From Thermoanaerobaculales bacterium (GTDB lineage: Bacteria > Acidobacteriota > Thermoanaerobaculia > Thermoanaerobaculales > Sulfomarinibacteraceae): a stretch of 12,319 nucleotides of DNA. The stretch spans positions 1-12,319 of the forward strand of contig JAOZUP010000080.1 in NCBI GenBank assembly GCA_029938595.1. Direction: 5' to 3'. This document shows, in pieces, positions 7,386 through 12,319 of this stretch (the first letter of the stretch is position 1; each line of letters opens with the position of its first letter). The position numbers were made by a program, and so were the translations under genes. Below the pieces are notes generated by a model. That model did not search any database and was not told where the DNA came from. It worked only from the letters and a program-made list of their open reading frames with translations.

Positions 7386-7389
7386 CGCC

Positions 7390-9183
7390 TCATTGTAGGT
7401 AGCCAAATGCTTTGAGTCGCTCGCGCTCGCGCTCGCTCAGGACGACCTCTCTACTCTCCGACCCGGAGCCGATCCTCCGGTAGAGCGCCAGGGCTTCCTC
7501 ATTCTGGGTGAGCACAAGCTCTTCGAGGGTGCGCAACCGACCTGGATCCGACTCGGCGAGATTCTCCGTCTCGCCCGGATCATCCGTGAGGTGAAAGAGG
7601 AGGGGTGGTTCCTCGGGATAACCGAAGATCGCCTTGTAGCCGTCCACCACCACGGCCCGATCCAAGGTGCCTATTAAGACCGGGGTCTTCTCGTCGCGCC
7701 GGTGAAGAGGCGCGCCCGGCAGATCCCCGGTGGGGAGTCCGGCAAACTCGAGTAGGGTCGGAGCGAGATCCACCGCCGAACATGGGATCCGGTTCTCAAC
7801 CCCGCTACGATCGCCGTCCGGCCACTTGACCAACAGTGGCACCCGGACGATCTCGTCGAACAACGTTGTATGACCGAGGCTCCCGTGCTCCATGAACTCC
7901 TCACCATGGTCGCTGGTCACCACGATGAGCATCTGATTCCACATCCCACTCCTTCGCAAGGAATCGAAGAGCGTTTCCAGCGACTCGTCTAGGTACTTCA
8001 CTCCGGCACCGTAGGTGTGGCGAAGGATCTCGACGTCCTTTGGCTCGAAGGGAATCTCTCCGCGCACCAGCCCATGAAGGAACCTGGACGAACAGAGGCC
8101 CTGCCGGCAGCCGAAGTCCTCAACTCCGAAATCTCCGGCGATCACTCGTTGGTTGATCCCGGGCGCCTCATAGGGAAGCACGTAGCGATCGGCGTGGGGT
8201 TCAAAGGTGTGGAGAAAGAAGAAAAAATCCTCGTCCCGGTGCGCGAGCACCCAGTTCGCTGCGGCGCGAGCCTGGCGGCCGGCTCGCCATTGGCTGACCT
8301 GGTAGCCGTCAAAACCTTTTGAAAACCCCCACCGGGGGCTCAACCATCCACAGTCAAACACCAGCGCTGCGGTTGAGAAACCTGCCAGCCGGAATCGTTC
8401 GGCAAGGGTCGGGATCGCCGAATCCATGGCCTGGTTCTGGAGCTGCGCGCGGTGCGTCGACGGGTAGTAGCCCGTCAGCATCGAGGCATGCGACGGCTTG
8501 GTCCAACTCGCCGCTGCGTAGTGCCGGGTCCAGATCTCGGCCTCTGCCGCAAACCGGTCGAGGTGCGGGGTGGCAACCGAGCCTCCAAAAGCCCCAACCG
8601 CATCGCGACGCAAGGTGTCGACCGAGATCAAGAGCACCTGGAGCGGCAGCTCCGGCGGAAGCTCAGCTGAAACCCGACGCTGACGTACTGTCGCCTCACG
8701 CAACCTCAAAACGCAGCTTTCGGGTAGCTCCGCCTCGAGCTCGAACTCTGCTTGCCGGTTCGCGACCTGCCCGAGATCCACCTCGTGTTCCCACCAGCCT
8801 CGCGCGACGTCGAAATCGACCCGGAACTCAATCCCGCGCCCATCCGACGACCTCACGGTCCCGAGCAGCGAACCCTCGAGGTCAGCTGGCGCGCCGTCCG
8901 CACATTCGAGACAACCTGCGAGGGTGAGGATCGGCCGGTCACGAAGATCGAGAGCGGCTGCGGCGGGTCTTCCCGGCTCGAGGGTGACTGCGACCCAGGT
9001 CTCGTCCGCGCACAGGGTCTCTCGCGCGCGGAGCGGTTCTCCGTCGGCCCGCAATCCTCGCATCGCCACCAGATCGAGGAACCGCACCTCCGTCGGACCC
9101 TCGTTGCAACCCGCGCAGATCAGTCCCGCGACAGCCGCCATCACCCCCCAGATCCTCTGGCTGGAACGCCGTGATAATCTCAT
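7390..9183 (-). CDS. Large sulfatase-like lipoprotein with an added N-terminal domain, Thr nucleophile (TKPSH)
   Basis: This 597-residue protein has a basic start, a hydrophobic stretch and a Cys26 lipid attachment site (CAGC). About 150 residues follow (27-180) that match nothing I recognise; they look beta-rich and contain two close cysteines (CLEC, 91-94). The catalytic domain begins near 183: S-V-D-T-L-R-R-D (Asp189), W-T-K-P-S-H-A-S-M-L-T-G (Thr228), L-H-T-F-E-P-H (His325, His330), S-D-H-G-E-E-F-M-E-H-G (Asp425, His426, His433), and L-G-H-T-T (His438). T-x-P-S-H in place of C-x-P-x-R means no formylglycine. It ends in L-K-A-F-G-Y-L-Q, like the plus-strand set. Its ATG overlaps the TGA of the upstream hypothetical gene (ATGA), so translational coupling is possible as well as its own promoter. 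It is a divergent member of the superfamily; the substrate is unknown. Confidence 0.92.
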   Translation of the reverse strand: MRLSRRSSQRIWGVMAAVAGLICAGCNEGPTEVRFLDLVAMRGLRADGEPLRARETLCADETWVAVTLEPGRPAAAALDLRDRPILTLAGCLECADGAPADLEGSLLGTVRSSDGRGIEFRVDFDVARGWWEHEVDLGQVANRQAEFELEAELPESCVLRLREATVRQRRVSAELPPELPLQVLLISVDTLRRDAVGAFGGSVATPHLDRFAAEAEIWTRHYAAASWTKPSHASMLTGYYPSTHRAQLQNQAMDSAIPTLAERFRLAGFSTAALVFDCGWLSPRWGFSKGFDGYQVSQWRAGRQARAAANWVLAHRDEDFFFFLHTFEPHADRYVLPYEAPGINQRVIAGDFGVEDFGCRQGLCSSRFLHGLVRGEIPFEPKDVEILRHTYGAGVKYLDESLETLFDSLRRSGMWNQMLIVVTSDHGEEFMEHGSLGHTTLFDEIVRVPLLVKWPDGDRSGVENRIPCSAVDLAPTLLEFAGLPTGDLPGAPLHRRDEKTPVLIGTLDRAVVVDGYKAIFGYPEEPPLLFHLTDDPGETENLAESDPGRLRTLEELVLTQNEEALALYRRIGSGSESREVVLSERERERLKAFGYLQ

Positions 9184-9893
9184 CCGTCCACCATAGTACC
9201 GGACCGGCCGGTACCTTCTGCACGGGCTAAGACGGCGGCGATGTATCGCTCGTTATACAGTTTTGCCGTGGCCTCCATCGAGTCCTCCGTCACCTTCCAA
9301 TGCGATGAAAGTACCTCACCCAGCGATCGCGTAACCTCGGCCGCACCCAATCGGCGCGCACGCACCAGGAGGCGGAACACGTGATGGACGTTGGCGACCG
9401 TCTGGCGGGCCATTTCCGTCAGCGGGCTCGGGTCGATGTCGCGGAGCACGTCCATGGACACCTGCAGGGCGAGGTCGGAGTCCGCCCCGGGATCGAGATG
9501 CCCGGCACGGACCATGTGGTCGATCAGGAACGCGCGGTGCCAGTACTCGGTCAGCGCTGTGGTCGCGTCCTTGACCGCAAAGATGTAAATGATCTTGCGC
9601 CAGATCCTACGGAGCACGTACTTGACGGTTGCCAGGCCGATCGCGAGACAGCCGGAGAGCGACAGCGGTCCATCGAGGCCCCGACCGAGCTTTCGCCGGA
9701 TCTCGGGGGCCATTTCTCTCCGCCTGACCTTGGCCACGGTCGCCGGGATACGCCGCCTGAAGATGGTCTCGAAGACGATGTCGATCAGCGGCAGCGGGAT
9801 CAGCACCGACAGCCCGGCGCAGGTGGCATCGGAGAAGATTCGCCAGTCGACGTCGGATTTCGAATTTCGAATTTCGGATTTCGGATTTTCCAC
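9180..9893 (-). CDS. Conserved-looking hypothetical protein with hydrophobic segments, coupled to the sixth sulfatase-like gene
   Basis: The frame is open from 10097, but its first 70 or so codons run through hairpins and heptanucleotide repeats and are unlikely to be coding. The convincing part begins near W-R-I-F-S-D (about 9848). I use GTG 9893 as a compromise; GTG 9806 is another candidate. Visible features: a hydrophobic, proline-containing segment (SVLIPLPLIDIVFE), a strongly basic stretch (FRRRIPATVAKVRRREM), a second hydrophobic region (GCLAIGLATVKYVL) followed by basic residues, then a mostly helical, charged C-terminal half. It may be a membrane-associated protein. I do not recognise the family. 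The TGA overlaps the ATG of the sulfatase-like gene, which suggests the two are made together. Confidence 0.7.
   Translation of the reverse strand: MENPKSEIRNSKSDVDWRIFSDATCAGLSVLIPLPLIDIVFETIFRRRIPATVAKVRRREMAPEIRRKLGRGLDGPLSLSGCLAIGLATVKYVLRRIWRKIIYIFAVKDATTALTEYWHRAFLIDHMVRAGHLDPGADSDLALQVSMDVLRDIDPSPLTEMARQTVANVHHVFRLLVRARRLGAAEVTRSLGEVLSSHWKVTEDSMEATAKLYNERYIAAVLARAEGTGRSGTMVDG
9190..9195 (-). promoter_or_regulatory. Putative -10 element (TATGGT) of a leaderless start, sixth sulfatase-like gene
   Basis: Read on the minus strand, TATGGT ends 6 nt before the ATG at 9183. It lies within the last codons of the upstream hypothetical gene. The spacing equals that of the plus-strand paralogues. 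Because the two genes also overlap by ATGA, co-transcription is an equally good reading here. Confidence 0.4.
9853..9887. repeat. Five tandem 7-bp units, TCGRATT
   Basis: The units read TCGGATT, TCGAATT, TCGAATT, TCGGATT, TCGGATT without gaps (minus strand AATYCGA). The block lies at the 5' end of the hypothetical gene's frame and makes its first codons (NPKSEIRNSKSD) untrustworthy as protein. Confidence 0.85.
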
Positions 9894-9920
9894 TCGTCTT
9901 TCAACGCCCTTCCCGAGAGG

Positions 9921-9976
9921 ATGCCAGGCACGCCGCCACGATGTTGAGGACAACATCATGGCGGGATGCCAGGCAC
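9921..9976. repeat. REP-like hairpin flanked by direct repeats ATGCCAGGCAC
   Basis: ATGCCAGGCAC occurs at 9921-9931 and again, identical, at 9966-9976. Between them, 9933-9946 pairs with 9951-9964 as a 14-bp stem with one G-T wobble and a 4-nt loop (AGGA). A near copy of the direct repeat, ATACCAGGCAC, lies at 121-131 upstream of the first sulfatase-like gene. The arrangement resembles bacterial REP-type intergenic elements; no transposase gene is in the window. Confidence 0.7.
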
Positions 9977-10036
9977 CTCCAGTGTACGCGGGCCGTTTCC
10001 CCGCGCGCTTCCCGAGAGGGGTCACCCTTGACATTG

Positions 10037-10089
10037 ATTGCCCGCAACATCCTGCCGACTTGAAGGAACGGGGCACAAACAATGTCAAG
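10037..10089. repeat. 10-bp inverted repeat CTTGACATTG / CAATGTCAAG
   Basis: The arms at 10037-10046 and 10080-10089 are perfect complements separated by 33 bp. It lies between the REP-like hairpin and the nucleotidase promoter. It could be part of the same repeat element or an operator for a dimeric regulator. TTGACA in the left arm also resembles a -35 box, but no -10 follows at the right distance. Confidence 0.55.
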
Positions 10090-10130
10090 AATGGCACCTC
10101 CGCCGCACCTCTCTGTGGGTGCTGGGTGAA

Positions 10131-10158
10131 AATTCCTAATTCCTAATTCCGAATTCCT
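10131..10158. repeat. Four tandem 7-bp units, AATTCCT/G
   Basis: The units at 10131, 10138, 10145 and 10152 read AATTCCT, AATTCCT, AATTCCG, AATTCCT. The block ends 8 bp before the putative -10 of the nucleotidase gene and covers the expected -35 position. The period and core (AAT...) match the heptad block at 9853-9887, in opposite orientation. Confidence 0.85.
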
Positions 10159-10165
10159 CTCCTGC

Positions 10166-10171
10166 TACACT
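10166..10171 (+). promoter_or_regulatory. Putative extended -10 element (TGC-TACACT), PAP nucleotidase gene
   Basis: TACACT is preceded by TGC (10163-10165) and ends 8 nt before the ATG at 10180. Transcription would begin at or within about 2 nt of the start codon. No Shine-Dalgarno sequence lies between. Confidence 0.5.
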
Positions 10172-10179
10172 CTCCGGCC

Positions 10180-11157
10180 ATGTACGAATTTGAACGGGAA
10201 ACCGCCGTTGAGATCGTCGCCGAGGTTTGCGATTTGACCCGCCGTGTTCAGGACAGCATCGTCGCAACAGGCGACTCGCTGACCAAGGGCGACCGGTCGC
10301 CGGTCACCCTCGCTGATCTCGCGGCCCAGGTGGTGGTCAGCCTCCGTCTGGCACGGGGGTTTCCGGACGATCCCCTGCTCGCCGAGGAGGACTCGGGGGC
10401 GCTCGCCGAGTCGCCCGAAATGGCGGATCGGGTCCTCGAGCTGACCCGCGAACACATTTCCCCACTGACCCGAGACGAGATGGTGGCGGCACTGGATCGT
10501 GGCGGCCACCAGGGCGGCGCCGGACGCTACTGGGTCCTCGACCCGATCGACGGCACCAAGGGCTTCCTGCGCGGTGATCAGTACGCGGTGGCGCTGGCGC
10601 TTGTTGCCGATGGCGATGTGGTGGTCGGGGTTCTCGGCTGTCCGAATCTACCCGCAGTGAGCGAGGCTGCCGACCACGGCTCGCTGTTCAGCGCTGTGCG
10701 CGGCGGCGGCGCGCAGAGCCATTCTCTCGACGGGGCGGTTCGCGGCGCCATCCACGTCGATGCGATCACAAATCCCGCCGACGCGGTGGTGTGCGAATCG
10801 GTGGTGGCGGCCCACGCCGCCCACTCGGTGCAGGCGGGCATAGCTGATCGCCTCGGCATCAGCGCGCCCCCATACCGAATCGACAGCCAGTGCAAGTATG
10901 CAGTGGTGGCACGCGGCGAGGCGTCGATCTACCTCCGCCTGCCGCGCGATACCAGCTACCGCGAGAAGGTGTGGGACCACGCCGCCGGAGCGGTGGTCGT
11001 CGAGGAGGCAGGCGGCCGGGTCACCGACCTCGATGGGAAGCCACTGAACTTCTCTGAGGGACGGCTGCTCGGCAACCACCGCGGCATCGTCTGCTCAAAC
11101 GGCGCCATCCACGAACGCGTCCTCCAGGCCTGCCGAGCCGAACTCAACATCGACTGA
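10180..11157 (+). CDS. 3'(2'),5'-bisphosphate nucleotidase (PAP phosphatase, Hal2/SAL1-like)
   Basis: This 325-residue cytoplasmic enzyme of the inositol monophosphatase superfamily is predicted to remove the 3'-phosphate of 3'-phosphoadenosine 5'-phosphate (PAP), giving AMP. PAP is the by-product of PAPS reductase and sulfotransferases. Motifs: D-R-S-P-V-T-L-A-D (38-46), L-L-A-E-E-D-S (Glu69/Glu70, metal binding), W-V-L-D-P-I-D-G-T-K-G-F (Asp121, Asp124), and V-W-D-H-A-A-G (Asp266). The S-P-V-T-x-A-D and K-G-F-x-R-G-D-Q-Y-A-V signatures and the length resemble the Hal2/SAL1 group more than the shorter CysQ. The ATG follows an extended -10 closely, with a heptad repeat block just upstream. 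It sits near six sulfatase-like genes, but the link to sulfur metabolism is only suggestive because those proteins lack the sulfatase motif. Confidence 0.9.
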   Translation: MYEFERETAVEIVAEVCDLTRRVQDSIVATGDSLTKGDRSPVTLADLAAQVVVSLRLARGFPDDPLLAEEDSGALAESPEMADRVLELTREHISPLTRDEMVAALDRGGHQGGAGRYWVLDPIDGTKGFLRGDQYAVALALVADGDVVVGVLGCPNLPAVSEAADHGSLFSAVRGGGAQSHSLDGAVRGAIHVDAITNPADAVVCESVVAAHAAHSVQAGIADRLGISAPPYRIDSQCKYAVVARGEASIYLRLPRDTSYREKVWDHAAGAVVVEEAGGRVTDLDGKPLNFSEGRLLGNHRGIVCSNGAIHERVLQACRAELNID

Positions 11158-11182
11158 TTACTGGAACACCGGGCCACGCACT

Positions 11183-11204
11183 TTTTCACCGCAAAGACGC
11201 AAAG
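11183..11204. repeat. Dispersed repeat A, left arm
   Basis: This 22-bp stretch (core CGCAAAGACGCAAAG) is the exact reverse complement of 11650-11671. It is an internally repetitive spacer repeat (GCAAAGA/GCAAAGA). Confidence 0.85.
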
Positions 11205-11228
11205 AACGCAAAGGCCACACACCCACCG

Positions 11229-11264
11229 CAGGAGAAACCGCAGATCACGCAGATGAACGCAGAT
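11229..11264. repeat. Dispersed repeat B, left arm
   Basis: This 36-bp stretch (core CGCAGATCACGCAGAT) matches the reverse complement of 11737-11772 at 34 of 36 positions, with the first 26 identical. Confidence 0.85.
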
Positions 11265-11306
11265 ACTATCGGGGGCGCAGAGAACCCCCACCCAAGCTCC
11301 AACACC

Positions 11307-11429
11307 GGCGAGGCCCCGGCCGTCGAACGACGGCCGGGAGCCGGAGGGCAGGGCAACGTCTCCGAATGCAAGCATTCGTCGCCGTCGCCCCATCCTCCGG
11401 CCTGCGCTCTGCAGAGCGCAGACCTCGCC
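11307..11429. other. Cloverleaf-like palindrome cluster (possible structured RNA or DNA element)
   Basis: An outer 7-bp stem (11307-11313 with 11423-11429) encloses three arms with at most 1 nt between them. Arm 1: 11315-11324 with 11329-11338, 10 bp, loop GAAC. Arm 2: 11340-11347 with 11394-11401 (8 bp), then 11351-11358 with 11383-11390 (7 of 8 paired), then 11363-11369 with 11372-11378 (7 bp, loop AA). Arm 3: 11402-11411 with 11412-11421, a perfect 20-bp palindrome. The palindromes are symmetric, so the strand is undecided. The function is unknown; it is not a tRNA. Confidence 0.6.
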
Positions 11430-11442
11430 ACCCGTCACGGGT
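11430..11442. repeat. 13-bp palindrome ACCCGT-C-ACGGGT
   Basis: A perfect 6-bp inverted repeat with a 1-nt centre directly follows the cloverleaf-like cluster. It is followed by GTTTT-like bases, but the arm is too short and the context too structured to call a terminator. Confidence 0.5.
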
Positions 11443-11519
11443 TGTTTTCGGATGGCAGCGACCCCTTCGAGGTAAGGCGGAACCGACGCGCCCCTGGCGT
11501 GTCGGCCGGGGAGAAGTAT

Positions 11520-11546
11520 GGCGACGACGGACGCTTGCGTTCGGAG
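11520..11546. repeat. Second copy of the arm-2 tip, inverted, with a compensatory change
   Basis: ACGCTTGCGTTCGGAG (11531-11546) matches the reverse complement of the arm-2 tip region (ATGCTTGCATTCGGAG) at 14 of 16 bases. Both differences are the two halves of one base pair (T-A to C-G). Both copies also carry GGCGACGA just upstream. The local hairpin is 7 bp (one wobble) with a 2-nt loop, the same size as the arm-2 tip. Confidence 0.55.
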
Positions 11547-11649
11547 TTGACGTGCTTCGCACCGGTGGGCGGCGATCGCCAGATCGTCGACTGTTCCGCC
11601 GTCAATCTACGGCACTGCCACTTCAAATAATCGACAACCTCTTCGCGCT

Positions 11650-11671
11650 CTTTGCGTCTTTGCGGTGAAAA
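11650..11671. repeat. Dispersed repeat A, right arm (inverted)
   Basis: Exact 22-bp reverse complement of 11183-11204. The segment bounded by the two arms is 489 bp and contains no convincing gene. Confidence 0.85.
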
Positions 11672-11736
11672 CCGGATCGCTGGGAAGTGTCGGCAAGCCC
11701 GAGTAGCCAACAAAGGAGAACCGCTTCAAAGAAACC

Positions 11737-11772
11737 ATCTGCGTCTATCTGCGTGATCTGCGGTTTCTCCTG
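11737..11772. repeat. Dispersed repeat B, right arm (inverted)
   Basis: Reverse complement of 11229-11264 at 34 of 36 positions. The order A-B ... A'-B' is interleaved rather than nested, so the pair is not a single simple inverted-repeat transposon. Confidence 0.85.
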
Positions 11773-11785
11773 GGCTGGATGACTC

Positions 11786-11813
11786 TGTGTCTCTGTGTCT
11801 CTGTGTCTCTGTG
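11786..11813. repeat. Tandem 8-bp repeat TGTGTCTC, 3.5 copies
   Basis: Three full units and a half unit run from 11786 to 11813, 20 bp downstream of the purF stop codon. It is a simple-sequence repeat in the shared 3' spacer; length variation between strains would be expected. Confidence 0.85.
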
Positions 11814-11833
11814 GTTTTCTCGCTCGTCGGGAG

Positions 11834-12319
11834 TCAGCAGACTGGTGGCAGGATGGTGCCGGAGTGCTCGAAGCTGACCGCGCGCTTCCCGGTCGTGCAC
11901 GCCATGCACGCCGGCGCCGACTTGATCACGTTCTCCACGAAGACCTCTTGCGGCATGTAATAGAGCGCGTCGACGCCGAGCTCCATTCGCACCTCGTCGA
12001 TGTCGCCGTTGAAGCGCGCGCCGATGAGCTCCTTCTGGGTCGGTGTGTTGATGCCCTGGAAGCACGAGTCGATGACCATCGGCCACAGGGTGCCGAAGAA
12101 GATCTTTTTCGCACCGGCGGCGCGGAAGGCACGCACGATGTGTTTCGCGTTGGTCCCACGCACGATGCTGTCATCAACCAAAAAGATATTCCGCCCCTCG
12201 ACTGCCTTGGCGTCGACTCGGAAATCGAGCATCGCCGCCTCTTCCCGCGCTTCCTGGGTCTCCTCCATGAAAATGCGACCACCGTAGCGGTACTTGGAGA
12301 CCGGCGTCGCGTACTGCAG
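11834..12319 (-). CDS. purF: Amidophosphoribosyltransferase (glutamine PRPP amidotransferase), C-terminal part
   Basis: The frame is open to the right edge, giving the last 161 residues (the family is usually about 460-505). PurF makes phosphoribosylamine from PRPP and glutamine, the first committed step of purine synthesis, in the cytoplasm. Diagnostic motifs: the PRPP loop N-I-F-L-V-D-D-S-I-V-R-G-T-N-A-K-H, the upstream Y-R-Y-G-G-R-I-F...T-Q-E-A-R segment, and G-I-N-T-P. A cysteine in S-C-F-Q-G and the late C-M-A-C pair correspond to iron-sulfur cluster ligands of Bacillus-type PurF, so this is probably the Fe-S, oxygen-sensitive kind. Both the N-terminal glutaminase domain and the start lie outside the window. 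It converges on the nucleotidase gene across the repeat-filled spacer. Confidence 0.9.
   Translation of the reverse strand: MQYATPVSKYRYGGRIFMEETQEAREEAAMLDFRVDAKAVEGRNIFLVDDSIVRGTNAKHIVRAFRAAGAKKIFFGTLWPMVIDSCFQGINTPTQKELIGARFNGDIDEVRMELGVDALYYMPQEVFVENVIKSAPACMACTTGKRAVSFEHSGTILPPVC

Noticed and set aside
7386..7389. Bidirectional terminator between converging genes 5 and 6
   Set aside because: Only 4 bp separate the stops and no stem with a T-run is visible across the junction.
8319..8927. 202-codon plus-strand frame inside gene 6
   Set aside because: It is opposite the catalytic and N-terminal regions of a strongly supported gene, with arginine/serine-rich low-information sequence.
9894..10097. 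Upstream extension of the hypothetical minus-strand gene to ATG 10097
   Set aside because: These codons translate the REP-like hairpin and heptad repeats (for example two AWHP blocks) rather than protein-like sequence.
9853..10158. CRISPR array
   Set aside because: The repeats are 7-bp tandem units and single hairpins without 25-35 bp repeats separated by unique spacers, and no cas genes are present.
11307..11429. tRNA or integron attC site
   Set aside because: The arms are much longer than in tRNA and no T-loop, anticodon or CCA features are seen. The attC core motifs (GTTRRRY/RYYYAAC at the ends) are absent and no integrase is present.
11253..11630. 125-codon plus-strand frame and overlapping minus-strand frames across the spacer
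   Set aside because: They run through palindromes and dispersed repeats, have no start signals, and the predicted peptides look like translated repeat DNA.

Overview
This GC-rich window (about 60% G+C by eye) is dominated by a cluster of six secreted, lipid-anchored proteins of the alkaline phosphatase/sulfatase superfamily. Five lie head to tail on the plus strand (162-7385). The sixth faces them on the minus strand (7390-9183) and ends 4 bp from the fifth. Protein style, loose lipoboxes, the leaderless gene starts and the repeat-rich spacers suggest an uncultured bacterium of the Acidobacteriota (Thermoanaerobaculia-like) or a neighbouring deep lineage. This placement is inference from overall style and no marker gene here settles it.

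Layout. Positions 1-86 (minus) hold the first 28 codons of a probable lipoprotein gene that runs off the left edge. Positions 162-7385 hold five sulfatase-like genes; the second to fifth are close paralogues and the first is from another branch. Next comes a conserved hypothetical gene (about 9893-9180, minus) whose TGA overlaps the ATG of the sixth, longer sulfatase-like gene. A spacer of about 290 bp packed with heptanucleotide repeats and REP-like hairpins separates it from a plus-strand 3'(2'),5'-bisphosphate (PAP) nucleotidase gene (10180-11157). A gene-free stretch of 676 bp (11158-11833) holds dispersed inverted repeats, a cloverleaf-like palindrome cluster and an 8-bp tandem repeat. 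The window ends in the 3' part of purF (minus).

How it fits together. None of the six sulfatase-like proteins has the C/S-x-P-x-R motif needed to make formylglycine. Each has threonine at the aligned nucleophile position (T-S-P-A-M, T-F-P-S-V in four copies, T-K-P-S-H), while the aspartate/histidine metal motifs are kept. They are therefore more likely threonine-dependent phosphodiesterases or phosphoryl transferases, or hydrolases of unknown substrate, than classical sulfatases. The tandem set looks like an expanded family of cell-envelope enzymes with diversified substrates.

The starts of these genes share a pattern. A -10-like hexamer (TAnnnT in five of six, AATAAT in the other) ends exactly 6 nt before the chosen start codon, and Shine-Dalgarno sequences are absent or badly placed. 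This indicates leaderless transcripts with one promoter per gene rather than a single operon. The PAP nucleotidase has a similar element 8 nt upstream, whereas the left-edge lipoprotein gene has a good Shine-Dalgarno sequence.
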